Positions 1-11,846 of a stretch of 64,000 bases of DNA are shown here, piece after piece (the first letter of the stretch is position 1; every line of letters starts with the position of its first letter). The stretch comes from Herbihabitans rhizosphaerae (GTDB taxonomy: Bacteria > Actinomycetota > Actinomycetes > Mycobacteriales > Pseudonocardiaceae): positions 1 to 64,000 of the forward strand of contig NZ_SGWQ01000007.1 in the NCBI RefSeq assembly GCF_004216555.1, given 5' to 3'. Under the pieces are notes generated by a model. The model made no database searches. It was not told the DNA's origin and worked only from the letters and a program-made list of their open reading frames with translations. A program made the position numbers and the translations under genes.

Positions 1-2526
1 CTCCACACCGGACAACTCACCACCACCAACCACCCCTGGCTCACCCACCACACCATCAACAACACCACCCTCCTCCCCGGCACCGCACTCATCGAGATGG
101 CGCTGCGAGCCGGCGAGGACGTGGGTTCCACGGTGATCGAGGAGATGGTGATCGAGGCGCCGTTGGTGATACCCGACGACGGCGCCGTGCACGTCCAACT
201 GCGGGTCGACGAGGCCGACGAGCACGGCAGGCGCCCGTTCGTCATCCGCTCCTGTGACACCGGGCGCGATTACGACAAGGGCGCCTGGGTGCGCAACGCG
301 GCGGGTCAGCTCGTCGCGCGGCGGGAACCACCGGCGCACCATGTTGATCAATGGCCGCCGCGTGGCGCGGAACCGGTCGACCTCACCGACTTCTACGCCG
401 ACCTGCGGGACAAGGGCTACGACTACGGGCCGACGTTCCAGGCCGTACGTGCCGTCTGGCGGCGCGGTGACGAGGTGTTCGCGGACGTCGAGTTCCTCGA
501 GGAAGACGAAGAGAACGCGCACGGCTTCCTGCTACATCCCGCCCTGGCCGACGCGACCCTGCAGGTCACGAACCTCGGGCGGCTCCCGGACGCCGGCGAC
601 AACGAGATGCTGCTGCCGTTCGCGTGGAATCAGGTCACCGTTCACACACCAGGTGCCACCCGACTGCGGGTTCGCGCAACGTACTCGGACGAGGGCGGCG
701 TGTCGGTGGACGCGTTCGACCACTCCGGCACCCCGGTGTACTCCATCGGCTCGCTCGTCCTGCGGGCGACGGCGTCCGACCAGATCGCCGGCGGCGGTCA
801 GCTCAACGACGCGCGCTTTCGAGTGGAGTGGACCGAGCTCGACAGGAGCACGGCCGACGAGGTGCACCACGTCGAGGTCCTCGATCTCACCGGCCCGGCG
901 GGAGAGACCCCGCCGGCCCGCGCGAGGGACCTTGCCTCCCGCGCCCTCGATGCGATGATCTCCTGGCTGTCGAGGGACACCGCCGACGAGGCCCGGCTCG
1001 TTGTGATGACGAGGGACGCCGAACGGGATCCGGCCGCGGCCGCGGTCTGGGGGCTGGTGCGTTCGGCGCAGATGGAGAACCCGGACCGGTTCGTGCTGGT
1101 GGACGTCGACGGCGGCGAGTCGCTCGAGGCGGTGGTGACCTCGGCGGCGCGATCGGGAGAACCGCAGCTGCGAATCCGCGACGACGTCGTGTCAGTACCT
1201 CGCCTTGCCCGCATGCCGTCCGACGGCTCGAACCCGCTCCCCGAGCTGACCGGGACCGCGCTGATCACCGGCGGCACCGGCACGCTCGGCCAGGTCGTCG
1301 CCCGTCACGTGGCGACGACGACCGACGTGAAGCGCATAGTGCTGGTGAGCCGGCGTGGTGCGGACGCGCCGGGCGTGGCGGATCTCGTGGCCGAGCTCGA
1401 CGAGCACGGCGTCACGGTGGACCCGGTCGCCTGCGATGTGGCCGATCGCGTGGCACTGCGCGACGTGGTCAGCGCCATCCCGGATCTCAAGGTCGTCGTG
1501 CACGCTGCCGGGGCGCTCGACGACGGTGTCGTCTCCTCGCTGACACCGGCACGGTTGGACCCGGTGTTCCGCCCGAAGGTGGACGCCGCGTGGCACCTGC
1601 ACGAACTGACCAGCGATCTCGACCTCGCGGCTTTCGTGCTGTTCTCCTCGGGCGCCGGGGTATTCGGTTCTTCGGGCCAGGGGAACTACGCGGCGGCCAA
1701 CGCGTTCCTCGACGGCCTCGCCGGGTTGCGCCGGGCCAACGGGTTGCCCGCGGTGTCTCTCGCGTGGGGCCTGTGGGCGGAGACCAGCGAGCTGACCGCG
1801 GAACTGGACGACACGGACCTGCGACGCAGGGAGCGGGACGGTGTCGTCGGGTTGTCCACTGTGGACGGTTGTCGGTTGTTCGACACAGCACTGCGCACCG
1901 AGTCGGCGGTGCAGGTGCTCACCCGACTTGACCTTCGGCGACTTCGCAGGACGGCCGAGCAGGACGCGCTGCCGCGGCTGTTGCTCGGGCTCGTGCCGCC
2001 CCGTGCCGCCAGGGACAGCAGGGCGACGGGTGTTCGGCGTGGGCGGGACAGCCTTGCCGCGCTGCCGGCAGCGGAGCGCACCAGGGTCCTGCTTGACCAC
2101 GTGTCGTCGCTGGCGTCGACGGTCATGGGCCGCTCGGGTCGGGATGCCGTCGAATCGAAGCGAGCGTTCAAGGACCTCGGTTTCGACTCGCTCATGGCGG
2201 TCGAACTGCGCAACCGGCTGGGCGCGTTCACCGGGCTGCGGTTGCCGGCGACGCTCGTGTTCGACCAGCCGACGCCGGCCGCGATCGCCGCGCACCTCAG
2301 TGAGCTGTTGACTCCGGCCGACTCGGGCACGCCGATTCTCGAGGAACTGGCGCGGCTGGAGCGGACCATGGCCGATCTCGCCGAGGACCGCAGGGCCGAG
2401 GTGGCGCTGCGCCTTCGTGACCTGGCGTCTCGTTGGGAACCGGGCGACACCGGCGAAGTTGATCTCGAAACGGCGAGTGACGACGAGATATTCCGGCTCG
2501 CCGACAGCGAACTCGGCAACGCCTGA
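1..2526 (+). CDS. Type I polyketide synthase, 3' part (DH-KR-ACP)
   Basis: This is the 3' end of a modular PKS gene whose reading frame is open from the first base, so the gene starts outside the window. The visible 841 residues hold a dehydratase (catalytic His at bp 49-51, Asp in DATLQ), a ketoreductase and an ACP (GFDSL, attachment Ser at bp 2188-2190), then a C-terminal docking helix. The KR keeps the GGTGTLG cofactor loop and the FSS and NYAAAN catalytic motifs. It has an LDD motif, the family marker for a B-type alcohol. The DH motif reads [10 protein letters not shown] instead of HxxxGxxxxP, so the usual Gly is Asn. The first 96 bp are strikingly C/A-rich compared with the rest. The gene ends 45 bp before the next PKS gene and should pass its chain to it through the docking domain. 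Confidence 0.93.
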   Translation, partial: LHTGQLTTTNHPWLTHHTINNTTLLPGTALIEMALRAGEDVGSTVIEEMVIEAPLVIPDDGAVHVQLRVDEADEHGRRPFVIRSCDTGRDYDKGAWVRNAAGQLVARREPPAHHVDQWPPRGAEPVDLTDFYADLRDKGYDYGPTFQAVRAVWRRGDEVFADVEFLEEDEENAHGFLLHPALADATLQVTNLGRLPDAGDNEMLLPFAWNQVTVHTPGATRLRVRATYSDEGGVSVDAFDHSGTPVYSIGSLVLRATASDQIAGGGQLNDARFRVEWTELDRSTADEVHHVEVLDLTGPAGETPPARARDLASRALDAMISWLSRDTADEARLVVMTRDAERDPAAAAVWGLVRSAQMENPDRFVLVDVDGGESLEAVVTSAARSGEPQLRIRDDVVSVPRLARMPSDGSNPLPELTGTALITGGTGTLGQVVARHVATTTDVKRIVLVSRRGADAPGVADLVAELDEHGVTVDPVACDVADRVALRDVVSAIPDLKVVVHAAGALDDGVVSSLTPARLDPVFRPKVDAAWHLHELTSDLDLAAFVLFSSGAGVFGSSGQGNYAAANAFLDGLAGLRRANGLPAVSLAWGLWAETSELTAELDDTDLRRRERDGVVGLSTVDGCRLFDTALRTESAVQVLTRLDLRRLRRTAEQDALPRLLLGLVPPRAARDSRATGVRRGRDSLAALPAAERTRVLLDHVSSLASTVMGRSGRDAVESKRAFKDLGFDSLMAVELRNRLGAFTGLRLPATLVFDQPTPAAIAAHLSELLTPADSGTPILEELARLERTMADLAEDRRAEVALRLRDLASRWEPGDTGEVDLETASDDEIFRLADSELGNA
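1854..1866. repeat. Interspersed 13-bp palindrome GTCCACTGTGGAC (first copy)
   Basis: Exact copies (either central base) occur at 1854, 23152, 50031, 52797, 63395 and 63599. Near copies with GTCCATTGTGGAC or its complement occur at 6183, 38897 and 59697, and GTCCACTGTGGCC at 6636. Six exact copies in 64 kb far exceed chance, even allowing for codon bias. All lie inside genes of unrelated function, usually in the frame encoding Ser-Thr-Val-Asp. Confidence 0.7.
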
Positions 2527-2571
2527 CCAGCGCGCGACGAATCATTTCATCCATCGAAAGACGGGTGTTCC

Positions 2572-5500
2572 ATGTCAGACGACATCAAGCTTCGCGACTA
2601 TCTGAAACGCGTTCTCGGGGATTTGCAGAAATCGAATCAACGGCTGCGTGAAATTGAGGCGGAACGACGGGAGTCGATCGCTGTCGTGGCAATGGGTTGC
2701 CGTTTACCCGGCGGCGTCTCCGACGCGGACGACCTGTGGCGGCTGGTGTCCGGCGGAGCCGACGGGATCTCGGAGTTCCCGCTCGACCGGGGATGGCCGG
2801 ACGACCTCTACGACGCCGACCCGGACGTGGCGGGGAAGACCTACACCCGGCACGGCGGGTTTCTGGACGGTGTCGCCCAGTTCGATGCCGCGTTGTTCGG
2901 GATATCGCCGAGAGAAGCTTTGTCGATGGATCCTCAGCAGCGCAAGGCGCTGGAGGTCTCGTGGGAGCTTCTCGAACGTGCGAGAATGAATCCGCATTCG
3001 CTTTCCGGAAGGAAGGTCGGCGTATTCACCGGGTTGATGTATCACGATTACGGCGCAAACCTTGACCGATTGCCTGACGGGGTCGAAGGGTATTTCGGCA
3101 TCGGCAATTCGGGCAGCGTCACGTCCGGGCGGGTGAGTTATGCCCTCGGGCTGGAGGGGCCTGCTGTCACGCTGGACACGGCGTGTTCCTCCTCGCTGGT
3201 CGCCACCCACCTGGCGTGCCAGGCGCTGCGCGACGGCGACTGCGAGCTGGCGATCGCCGGCGGCGTCACGATCATGGTGACGCCGGAGATGTACGTGGCG
3301 TTCTCTCGCCAGCGGGGCCTCGCGTCGAACGGCCGCTGCAAGGCGTTCGCTGGCGCCGCGGACGGCACCGCGTTGTCCGAGGGCGTGGCCATGTTGCTAC
3401 TCGAGCGCCTGTCGGACGCACGTCGCAACGGCCACCCGGTGCTGGCGGTCGTACGCGGTTCGGCGGTCAACCAGGATGGTGCGTCCAACGGTCTCACCGC
3501 GCCGAGCGGCCCCGCTCAGCAGCGGGTGATCAGGGAGGCGCTGCACAACGCCGGGCTGTCGGTCGCCGACGTCGACCTGGTCGAGGCACATGGGACCGGC
3601 ACAAGGCTGGGCGACCCGATCGAGGCGCAGGCGATTCTCGCGACGTACGGGCGGGACCGGCCGGCCGGGCAGCCAGTCGCGCTCGGGTCGCTCAAGTCCA
3701 ACATCGGGCACACCCAGGCCGCGGCGGGCGTGGCGGGGATGATCAAGGCGATCCAAGCGATCCGGCACGGCGTGCTGCCCAAGACGCTGCACGTCGACGA
3801 ACCGACACCTGAGGTCGACTGGTCGGCGGGTGAGGTCGAACTGCTCGTCGACGAGCGGCCGTGGCCGGAGCGCGACCGGCCGAGGCGGGCGGCGGTGTCG
3901 GCGTTCGGCGTCTCCGGGACCAACGCCCACGTCATCCTGGAGCAGGCGGCGTTGGACGAGGAGGCGGACCGTTCACCGGAGGTGCACCTCGATCCGGTGC
4001 CACTCGCGCTGAGTGCCAAGACGGCCGCCACGCTGCGCGCCCAGGCCGTTCAGCTGCGGGGCCACCTCGATGCCTACGACGAGCTCGACCTCGCGGACGT
4101 CGGGTTCGCACTGAGCACGACCAGAGCCAACCTCGACGAACGCGCCGTGGTTCTCGCGTCGGATCGGTTGCTCGCAGGGAAAGCGCTCGCGTCGCTCGCG
4201 GACGGCGAGTCGTCGCCCGAGATCGTCACAGGTCGCCCGGTCCGGGGCCGGCTGGCGTTCCTGTTCACCGGCCAGGGCAGTCAACGCGTCGGAATGGGGC
4301 GCGAGCTGCACACGGCGTTCCCGGTGTTCGCGGCGGCGTTCGACGCGTGTTGCGCCGAGTTGGACCGGCACCTCGACCGGCCGCTGCGGGACGTGGTGTT
4401 CACCGATCAGGAGGTACTCGACCGGACCGGGTTCACGCAGCCAGCCCTGTTCGCCTTCGAGGTCGCGTCGTTCCGGCTCCTCGAGTCGTGGTCGGTCCGC
4501 CCCGATCTGGTCGCGGGTCACTCGATCGGCGAGCTGGCCGCGGCGCACGTGGCCGGCGTGCTCTCGCTCGGCGACGCCGCGACGCTGGTGGCCGCGCGAG
4601 CCGCGCTGATGGACGCGCTGCCGGACACCGGCGCGATGTGTGCCGTGCAGGCGACCGAGGCCGAGGTCACCCCGCTGCTGGGGCCGCGGGTCGACTTCGC
4701 CGGGATCAACGGCCCCACCTCGGTGGTGGTATCCGGTGACGAGGACGAGGTGAGCCGGGTCGTCGACCACTTCGCGGCCGAAGGCCGCAAGACCAAGCGG
4801 TTGCGGGTGTCGCACGCGTTCCACTCGCCGCACATCGACGACATGCTGGACGAGTATCGGGCGACGGCCGAGCGCCTGATGTTCGCTCGGCCGGACATCG
4901 GGTTCGTCTCGACGGTGACCGGTCGGCAGGTCGACACCGTGCCGGCGAGCTACTGGGTCGAGCAGGTGCGGCGGCCGGTTCGCTTCATGGACGCCGTCGT
5001 GGCACTGCGCGAGCTCGGCGCGACGACGTTCGTTGAGCTCGGGCCGGGCGGTGTGCTCACCGCGCTCGGCGAGGAATGCGTTGACGACCCGTCCACCGCG
5101 TTCGTCCCGTTCAACCGGCACGACGCCAGCGAGCCGTCGGCGGCCGTCGCGGCGCTGAGCACGCTGTTCGTGCGCGGTGCCGCGGTGGACCTCTCCGGAC
5201 CGTTCGCCGGGACCGGCGCGCGCACCGTGCCGCTGCCGACCTACCCGTTCGACCGGCGGCGGTTCTGGCTGGAGGAGCGCGACCGGCGGGCGAACCTGAC
5301 CACTGTCGGCATCGACGAGGTGGCGCACCCGCTGCTCGGCGCGGCCGTCGAGGTGCCGGACGCCGGTTCCGTGGTCCTGACCGGCACCCTCTCGACCGAC
5401 GGGCAGCCGTGGCTCGCCGACCACACGGTCGCCGGCGCCGTGGTGGTGCCCGCGGCGGCCGCCGTGGAGATGGTGATCGAGGCGGGCGGTGAGGTCGACT

Positions 5501-7908
5501 GCCCGGCGCTGGTGGAGCTCGTCGTCGAGCAGCCGCTCGTGGTCCCGGCCGGCGAGGCGGTGCGGGTGCGATTGACCGTGACAGCCGACGGCGATCGGGG
5601 CGACCACACGGTGGCGGTGCACGCCAGTCACGGCGGCGGCCCGTGGACCAGGCACATGACCGCCACCGTGGCGCCGGAGGCGGCCGAGCCCGCCGAGTGG
5701 GCGACCGGAGTCTGGCCGCCGGCCGACGCGCGGCCGATCGACGTGGACGGCTTCTACGAACGGCTCGAGCAGGCCGGATACGGCTACGGGCCGGCATTCC
5801 AATGCGTGCGCGCGGTGTGGGTGCGGGGTGACGAGGTCCTCGCGGACATCACGCTGCCGCAATCCGTGGACGCGGCCGGATACCGCTTGCACCCGGCACT
5901 CCTGGACGCGGCCTCGCACGCGAGGCTCGCCGTGGGCACGGGTGCCGACGAGGCCCGGCTGCCGTTCGCCTGGAGCGGAGTCACGGTGCACACCGCCGCG
6001 GCGACCGCCGTTCGGGTGCGCTCGCGGCCGGACGGCCCGAACGCGGTCTCGCTCGAGATGTTCGACCACACCGGCGCTCCGGTGGCCACCGTGCGGTCGA
6101 TCGACTCGCGCCCGCTGCCACCGGGGTCGCTCGCCGCGCCAGGGGGAGCCGGATCGCTCTTCACGATCACCTGGACTCCTGTGTCCACAATGGACGGAGC
6201 GGGTGAGCCGGCCGTCACGTTGGTCGACCTCACGGAGGCACCGTCGGCGCCGAGCTCGGCCGCAGCAAGGGACCTGGTCGCGACCGTGCTCCTGGAGATC
6301 CAGCAGTGGCTGGACGAGCCGCGCGACGACGCCGCACGGCTCGTGGTGCTGACCGGCCTTCCCGAGGACGTGCCGGGCCTGTCCGCGGTCTGGGGGTTGG
6401 TGCGTGCCGCGCAGGCGGAGCATCCGGACCGGATCGTGCTCGCCGCGGTGGACCAGGACCCGCGCTCGCGCGCCGCGCTGCCCTCGGCGATCGCGACCGG
6501 CGAGCGCCAGCTGGCCATCCGGCACGGCACGGTGTCGGTGCCGGAGCTGACCCGTGCGCCGATCGAGCGCTCACGGCCGCACGGCTGGGACGCCGACGAC
6601 GCGGTTCTGATCACCGGCGGCACCGGCTCGCTCGGGTCCACTGTGGCCAGGCACCTCGCCTCGGCGCACGGTGTCCGGCGGCTCGTGCTGGCGAGCAGGA
6701 GCGGCCGGAACGCGACGGGAGCGGGCGCGCTCGTGGCCGAGCTCGCCGAGGCGGGCTGCACGGCCGAGGTCGTTCGGTGCGACATCGCCGACCGAGACGC
6801 CGTCCGCGAGCTCCTCGCGGGTATCCCGTCGCTGGGCGGGATCGTCCACGCGGCGGGCGTGCTGGACGACGGTGTCCTCGCCAAACAGGATCCGACACGC
6901 CTTGACCGGGTGTTCGGCCCGAAGGCGGACGCGGCGTGGAACCTGCACGAGGAGTCCCTCGCGCTGCGGTTGAACCTGTCGTCGTTCGTGCTGTTCTCCT
7001 CTGCCTCGGCGGTACTCGGCGGCGCGGGCCAGGCGAACTACGCGGCGGCCAACGGATTCCTGGACGGGCTCGCCGGTCTGCGCACGTCGCTGGGCCTGCC
7101 GGCGGTATCGCTCGCCTGGGGCCTGTGGGAACAGGACGGCGGGATGGCCGGCGAGCTCGGCGGGGCCAGCCGGGAGCGCATCGCTCGAAGCGGCATGGCG
7201 GCCCTGTCCGCCGACGAGGGGCTGGCACTGTTCGACGCGGCGATGGCGGCGCGGTCGCCTCGAGTCGTGCCGGCCGCCGTCGACCCGCGTGCGGCCGCGG
7301 AGACCCATCCGATGTTTCGGCGTCTGCTGCCGGTACGCCGGCGGCGCGCCGATTCGCCGGTGCGTTCGCTCACCGACCAACTCGGCCGCATGTCGCCGCC
7401 GGAGCGGGTGGCGCGGTTGCTCGAGCTCGTCCGCTCCGCGGCGGCGACCGTGCTCGGGCACGCCGACTCCGACGCGCTGCAACCCGATCAGGCCTTCAAG
7501 GACCTGGGGTTCGACTCGCTGACCGCGGTCGAGCTGCGCAACCGGCTGGCTGACGCGTCCGGCGTCCGGCTGCCGGCGTCGGCGATCTTCGACAACCCGA
7601 CGCCGATCGCGCTGTCCGACGCACTGCACCAGGCACTCGGCATGGACGAGGGTCCTGCATCAGCGGAGGACCCCGGCGAGGACGAGATCCGCGTGGCGCT
7701 GGCCGCCGTTCCGCTGAGCCGCTACCGCGAGCTCGGGGTGCTGGACGCGCTGCTCGGGTGGCGGCCGTCCGCCGAGAACGAGCCGGATCAGGCGGTGAGC
7801 GCGGAGATCGCGCGCATCGCGGAGATGGACGTCGACGCACTGCTGGAGCGCGCGTTCCACATGACCGATGGCGACGCGGCTGATCGCGAGACCGGGAGGA
7901 AAGCATGA
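2572..7908 (+). CDS. Type I polyketide synthase, one module (KS-AT-DH-KR-ACP)
   Basis: This 1778-residue protein is one complete extension module. An N-terminal coiled docking segment (about 1-32) precedes a KS with the C205/H340/H380 triad. The AT has nucleophile S651 in GHSIGE and HAFH at 748-751, the signature of malonyl-CoA selection. The DH has H951 in [10 protein letters not shown] and D1112. The KR has GGTGSLG near 1346 and LDD at 1431-1433 (B-type). The ACP attachment residue is S1649. KR plus DH should leave an alkene, expected trans from a B-type alcohol. Codon 45 (bp 2704-2706) is the rare TTA leucine codon, suggesting bldA-type control. The first 400 bp are less GC-rich than the rest. 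The stop overlaps the next start in ATGA, so the two PKS genes are translationally coupled. Confidence 0.95.
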   Translation: MSDDIKLRDYLKRVLGDLQKSNQRLREIEAERRESIAVVAMGCRLPGGVSDADDLWRLVSGGADGISEFPLDRGWPDDLYDADPDVAGKTYTRHGGFLDGVAQFDAALFGISPREALSMDPQQRKALEVSWELLERARMNPHSLSGRKVGVFTGLMYHDYGANLDRLPDGVEGYFGIGNSGSVTSGRVSYALGLEGPAVTLDTACSSSLVATHLACQALRDGDCELAIAGGVTIMVTPEMYVAFSRQRGLASNGRCKAFAGAADGTALSEGVAMLLLERLSDARRNGHPVLAVVRGSAVNQDGASNGLTAPSGPAQQRVIREALHNAGLSVADVDLVEAHGTGTRLGDPIEAQAILATYGRDRPAGQPVALGSLKSNIGHTQAAAGVAGMIKAIQAIRHGVLPKTLHVDEPTPEVDWSAGEVELLVDERPWPERDRPRRAAVSAFGVSGTNAHVILEQAALDEEADRSPEVHLDPVPLALSAKTAATLRAQAVQLRGHLDAYDELDLADVGFALSTTRANLDERAVVLASDRLLAGKALASLADGESSPEIVTGRPVRGRLAFLFTGQGSQRVGMGRELHTAFPVFAAAFDACCAELDRHLDRPLRDVVFTDQEVLDRTGFTQPALFAFEVASFRLLESWSVRPDLVAGHSIGELAAAHVAGVLSLGDAATLVAARAALMDALPDTGAMCAVQATEAEVTPLLGPRVDFAGINGPTSVVVSGDEDEVSRVVDHFAAEGRKTKRLRVSHAFHSPHIDDMLDEYRATAERLMFARPDIGFVSTVTGRQVDTVPASYWVEQVRRPVRFMDAVVALRELGATTFVELGPGGVLTALGEECVDDPSTAFVPFNRHDASEPSAAVAALSTLFVRGAAVDLSGPFAGTGARTVPLPTYPFDRRRFWLEERDRRANLTTVGIDEVAHPLLGAAVEVPDAGSVVLTGTLSTDGQPWLADHTVAGAVVVPAAAAVEMVIEAGGEVDCPALVELVVEQPLVVPAGEAVRVRLTVTADGDRGDHTVAVHASHGGGPWTRHMTATVAPEAAEPAEWATGVWPPADARPIDVDGFYERLEQAGYGYGPAFQCVRAVWVRGDEVLADITLPQSVDAAGYRLHPALLDAASHARLAVGTGADEARLPFAWSGVTVHTAAATAVRVRSRPDGPNAVSLEMFDHTGAPVATVRSIDSRPLPPGSLAAPGGAGSLFTITWTPVSTMDGAGEPAVTLVDLTEAPSAPSSAAARDLVATVLLEIQQWLDEPRDDAARLVVLTGLPEDVPGLSAVWGLVRAAQAEHPDRIVLAAVDQDPRSRAALPSAIATGERQLAIRHGTVSVPELTRAPIERSRPHGWDADDAVLITGGTGSLGSTVARHLASAHGVRRLVLASRSGRNATGAGALVAELAEAGCTAEVVRCDIADRDAVRELLAGIPSLGGIVHAAGVLDDGVLAKQDPTRLDRVFGPKADAAWNLHEESLALRLNLSSFVLFSSASAVLGGAGQANYAAANGFLDGLAGLRTSLGLPAVSLAWGLWEQDGGMAGELGGASRERIARSGMAALSADEGLALFDAAMAARSPRVVPAAVDPRAAAETHPMFRRLLPVRRRRADSPVRSLTDQLGRMSPPERVARLLELVRSAAATVLGHADSDALQPDQAFKDLGFDSLTAVELRNRLADASGVRLPASAIFDNPTPIALSDALHQALGMDEGPASAEDPGEDEIRVALAAVPLSRYRELGVLDALLGWRPSAENEPDQAVSAEIARIAEMDVDALLERAFHMTDGDAADRETGRKA

Positions 7909-10900
7909 GTACGGACAACGCGCAGCTCGTCGAGGCGCTCAGAGCGGCGCTCATCGAGAACGAGAGGTTACGAAAGGAGCGGCCGGCGCCGGCCGACGAG
8001 CCGATCGCCATCGTGTCCATGGCCTGTCGGTACCCGGGTGGCGTCGGCACGCCCGAGGAGCTGTGGCGGCTCGTCTCCGACGGCGGGGACGGGATCTCGG
8101 AGTTCCCGACGGATCGCGGCTGGGACGTCGAAACGATCTACCGGGCGGGGGCCGTGCTGCCGGGCAAGACCTACGTCCGGCACGGCGGGTTCCTACACGA
8201 CGCCGCGTTGTTCGACAGCGCCTTCTTCGGAATCTCCTCGCACGAGGCGCTGGCCATGGATCCGCAGCAGCGGCTGCTGCTGGAGACCACCTGGGAGCTG
8301 TTCGAGCGGTGTGGTGTCGTGCCCAAGGAGCTGAAGGGTTCCGAGGTCGGCGTCTTCGTCGGCGCGATGCACGGCGGGTACTCGGAGAACGTCGTGAGCG
8401 TGCCGGACGGAGTCGACGCGTTTCTCGGCGGCGGAAACTCGGGAAGCGTCCTGTCCGGCCGTGTCTCTTACCTGATGGGCTTCGAGGGGCCGGCGGTGAC
8501 GATCGACACCGCCTGCTCCTCGTCGCTGGTGGCCGCCCATCTGGCCGCCCAGTCTCTGCGCGTCGGCGAGTGCTCGATGGCGGTGGCCGGAGGCGTCGCC
8601 GTGATGGCCACGCCGGCGGCGTTCGTGGACTTCTCGCGCCAGCGCGCGCTCGCGCCCGACGGTCGAATCAAGGCGTTCGGCGCCGAGGCGGACGGGACCG
8701 CGTGGTCCGAGGGCGTCGGCCTGCTGCTGCTCGAGCGGCTCTCCGATGCCAGGCGGAACGGGCATGAAGTGCTCGCCGTGCTGGCCGGTAGCGCGGTCAA
8801 TCAGGACGGCGCGTCCAATGGTCTCACCGCACCGCATGGGCCGTCGCAGGAACGGGTCATCCGGCGCGCGCTGAACAACGCCGGCGTCTCGGCCGCCGAG
8901 GTGGACGCGGTGGAGGCGCACGGGACCGGCACTACGCTCGGTGACCCGATCGAGGCACAGGCACTGCTGGCCACCTACGGCGGGGAGCGCTCCGGCGGCG
9001 CGCCGCTGTGGCTGGGGTCGGTCAAGTCGAACATCGGCCACGCGCAGGCGGCGTCCGGTGTGGCCGGTGTGATCAAGATGGTGCTGGCCATGCACCACGG
9101 CGTACTGCCCAGGACGCTGCATGCCGATCAGGCCACCGGCAAGGTCGACTGGGCGACCGGCGCGGTTCGGCTGCTGACCGAGGCCAGGGAGTGGCCGGCC
9201 GGCGAGCGGCCGCGCAGGGCGGCGGTGTCATCGTTCGGCGTCAGCGGCACCAACGCGCACGTTATCGTCGAGGAACTGGCAGCCGCCGGGGAACCGGTCG
9301 GCGACCGGGCGACCGTCGATCCGGTGGATGCCCACGGGCCGACTCCGCTGGTGTTGTCGGCGCGCACTGCGGGCGGGCTGCGCGGCCAGGCGGATCGGTT
9401 GCGTGCGCGCATCGGGTCCGACCATGAACTGCGGCTGGCCGACGTCGGCCATTCGCTGCTCGCTACCCGGACCTCGTGGAGTCACCGGGCGACGGTGTTC
9501 GCCGACGACCGCGACGGCGCGCTGGCCGCGTTGGCGGCGTTCGCGGACGGGGAGGCCGCCCCCGGGGTCACCTCCGGTGTGACGGCGCGGGGCCGGCTGG
9601 CCGTGCTGTTCAGCGGTCAGGGCAGCCAGCGCGCCGGGATGGGCCGTGAGCTGCACGCGGCGTTCCCGGTGTTCGCCGAGGCGTTCGACGGTGCTTGTGC
9701 CGAGCTCGACCGCGCACTCGAGCAGCACGTCGAGCGGAGGATCGCCGAGGTGCTGTTCGACGAGGACGGCTCGGAGTTGAACCGCACCGTGTACACCCAG
9801 TCGGGTTTGTTCGCCATCGAGGTCGCGCTGTACCGCCTGATGGAGTCGTGGGGAGTCGTGCCCGACTACGTCGCGGGGCACTCGGTCGGTGAGCTGGCCG
9901 CCGCGCACGTGATCGGGCTGCTGTCGCTCGCCGACGCGGCCGCGCTCGTAGCGGCGAGGGGCCGGCTGATGGACTCCGCGCTTCCCGCCGAGGGCGGCGC
10001 GATGGTCGCACTGCAGGCGGCCGAGGACGAGGTGGTGCCGCTGCTCTCGCCCGGGGTGAGCCTCGCGGCAGTGAACGGCCCGACTTCGGTCGTGGTGTCC
10101 GGCGACGTGGACGCGGTGCTGGCGGTGCGTGAGCGATTCGCCGCGCAAGGCAGGAAGACCACGCGGCTGAACGTGTCCCGCGCCGGCCACTCGCACCATG
10201 TCGACGCCATGCTCGAGGACTTCCGCCGCGAGGTGGAGAAGGTCACCTTCAACACGCCGGTCATCCCGGTGGTCTCCACGGCGACCGGCCGGCTGGTCGC
10301 CGCCGAGACGCTCGGCTCGCCCGACTACTGGTGCGAGCAGGTGCGCGGCGCCGTCCGGTTCCTGGACTGCGTGCGGACGCTGGAGAGCGCCGGGGTGACG
10401 ACCTACCTCGAGTTGGGGCCGAAGGGCGTGCTGAGCGCAATGGGCCCGCACTGTGTCGCGGACGGCGGCAAGAAGGGCGTGTTCATCCCGGCGTCGCGCG
10501 ATGACAGTCCCGAGGACGGCGCGGTGCGCACCGCGTTGGGGCGGCTGTATGCCCGCGGTGTCCAGGTCGACTGGTCGGGGTTCTTCGCGGGGTCGGGGGC
10601 GAGGCGGGTCGACCTGCCGACCTACGCGTTCGACCGCCAGCGGTTCTGGTTGATGTCGGTGAATTCAACGATGGAGGTGGTCCAGACCATGTCGACGGAC
10701 GAGGGTGGCGAGGTTTCGGTGGCCGGTCGGCTCTCGGGGCTTTCCGAGGACGAGCGAATCGAGGAATTGACGAGGCTGGTACTCGAGGAGGCGAATAACG
10801 CGCTCGGGGACGCGGCGACGACGGAGATCGAGGCGGCGAGCCCGTTCTTCGAGATCGGGTTCAACTCGTTGAGTGCGGTCGAGTTGCGCAACCGGCTCGC

Positions 10901-11012
10901 CGAGATCACCGATCTGACTCTGACGCCGATGCTGCTGTTCGACTACCCAACACCCGCGATGGTCGTCGAGCACCTGCACGAGCAGTTGTCGTCCGACGCG
11001 GGCACGGCGTGA
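7905..11012 (+). CDS. Type I polyketide synthase, terminal module (KS-AT-ACP)
   Basis: This 1035-residue PKS carries a docking helix, a KS (nucleophile C204 in DTACSSS), an AT (S660 in GHSVGE) and an ACP (S988), with no reductive domains. It should therefore leave a beta-keto group. There is no thioesterase; the next gene is an amide synthase, so this is probably the last module. The AT specificity position reads RAGH (759-762), neither HAFH (malonyl) nor YASH (methylmalonyl), so extender choice cannot be predicted safely. The ACP motif is GFNSL, with N987 where Asp is usual; Asn is tolerated in the family. Codon 22 (bp 7968-7970) is TTA. The start overlaps the upstream stop by 4 bp. Confidence 0.94.
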   Translation: MSTDNAQLVEALRAALIENERLRKERPAPADEPIAIVSMACRYPGGVGTPEELWRLVSDGGDGISEFPTDRGWDVETIYRAGAVLPGKTYVRHGGFLHDAALFDSAFFGISSHEALAMDPQQRLLLETTWELFERCGVVPKELKGSEVGVFVGAMHGGYSENVVSVPDGVDAFLGGGNSGSVLSGRVSYLMGFEGPAVTIDTACSSSLVAAHLAAQSLRVGECSMAVAGGVAVMATPAAFVDFSRQRALAPDGRIKAFGAEADGTAWSEGVGLLLLERLSDARRNGHEVLAVLAGSAVNQDGASNGLTAPHGPSQERVIRRALNNAGVSAAEVDAVEAHGTGTTLGDPIEAQALLATYGGERSGGAPLWLGSVKSNIGHAQAASGVAGVIKMVLAMHHGVLPRTLHADQATGKVDWATGAVRLLTEAREWPAGERPRRAAVSSFGVSGTNAHVIVEELAAAGEPVGDRATVDPVDAHGPTPLVLSARTAGGLRGQADRLRARIGSDHELRLADVGHSLLATRTSWSHRATVFADDRDGALAALAAFADGEAAPGVTSGVTARGRLAVLFSGQGSQRAGMGRELHAAFPVFAEAFDGACAELDRALEQHVERRIAEVLFDEDGSELNRTVYTQSGLFAIEVALYRLMESWGVVPDYVAGHSVGELAAAHVIGLLSLADAAALVAARGRLMDSALPAEGGAMVALQAAEDEVVPLLSPGVSLAAVNGPTSVVVSGDVDAVLAVRERFAAQGRKTTRLNVSRAGHSHHVDAMLEDFRREVEKVTFNTPVIPVVSTATGRLVAAETLGSPDYWCEQVRGAVRFLDCVRTLESAGVTTYLELGPKGVLSAMGPHCVADGGKKGVFIPASRDDSPEDGAVRTALGRLYARGVQVDWSGFFAGSGARRVDLPTYAFDRQRFWLMSVNSTMEVVQTMSTDEGGEVSVAGRLSGLSEDERIEELTRLVLEEANNALGDAATTEIEAASPFFEIGFNSLSAVELRNRLAEITDLTLTPMLLFDYPTPAMVVEHLHEQLSSDAGTA

Positions 11013-11054
11013 CGGCCATTCAGTCCCCGTTCACCGAGAAAGAAGGTCTCCACC

Positions 11055-11846
11055 ATGTTCAACGTAGCGAACTACCTTGAGACGATCGGTTATGCCGGTT
11101 CGAATGAACCAACTCTCGACACACTTCGTGCAGTGCAGAAACAGCATCTGATGTCGGTGCCGTTCGACAATTCGGTCAATGCGAACGTCGATCGCGGCTT
11201 GTCCGTGTGGGACGATGTCGACATCGATCCGGACGAGAGCTACGAAAGCATCGTCGTCGGCGGAAGGGGCGGCGTCTGCTACGAACTGAATGGCCTGTTC
11301 CGTTTCCTGCTCACCGGCATGGGGTACGACTACCAGATCCTCGCTGGCGCTGTTCGCCAGGTGACCGGCGGTTTCGGGCCCGACCTCGAGCACATCTTCG
11401 GCTGCGTTCGCCTCGACGGTGAGCTGTGGCTCGTCGACGTCGGAATTGCCGGCCCGCATTACATCGAACCGCTGCGGGTGACGAGCGAGGTACAGGAACT
11501 GTACGGTGTCCGGTACCGGATGTTCGAGAGCGACGGCTACTGGGTCGTGCAGCGGAAACCGAAGACCGGTGATTGGCAGGCCATCTACCGGTTTCGGATG
11601 CAGTTCCGCGACATTGACGAGTGGAACGACCCCGATCCGAGCCTGGTCGAGTTCCCGCCGGGACTCGTCGCGGTGGGAACGTTCATTCACAGCCGGGCGA
11701 CGGAGAACGGTCAAATCGTGCTCATCGGACGGCGCTGTCTCAAGGTCGCCGACGGCGAGGAAAGCGTGCGAGTACTCGTCGACCCGGTCGAGTACAAGGA
11801 AACCGTCAACACCATTCTCAATCCGGAAACACGGGGTGTCTCGTGA
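11055..11846 (+). CDS. Amide synthase, arylamine N-acetyltransferase fold (RifF-like)
   Basis: This 263-residue protein belongs to the arylamine N-acetyltransferase family. The Cys-His-Asp triad is visible as C75 (RGGVCYELN), H113 (LEHIFG) and D128 (WLVDVG). In rifamycin, geldanamycin and other ansamycin clusters a family member directly after the last PKS gene releases the chain by forming a macrolactam with the aromatic starter amine. The position here, 42 bp after a PKS lacking a thioesterase, and the length close to RifF (about 260 residues) argue for that role rather than xenobiotic acetylation. The sequence AAGAAGG lies upstream of the ATG. The stop overlaps the GTG start of the monooxygenase gene. 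The macrolactam assignment is inference from family and context. Confidence 0.9.
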   Translation: MFNVANYLETIGYAGSNEPTLDTLRAVQKQHLMSVPFDNSVNANVDRGLSVWDDVDIDPDESYESIVVGGRGGVCYELNGLFRFLLTGMGYDYQILAGAVRQVTGGFGPDLEHIFGCVRLDGELWLVDVGIAGPHYIEPLRVTSEVQELYGVRYRMFESDGYWVVQRKPKTGDWQAIYRFRMQFRDIDEWNDPDPSLVEFPPGLVAVGTFIHSRATENGQIVLIGRRCLKVADGEESVRVLVDPVEYKETVNTILNPETRGVS

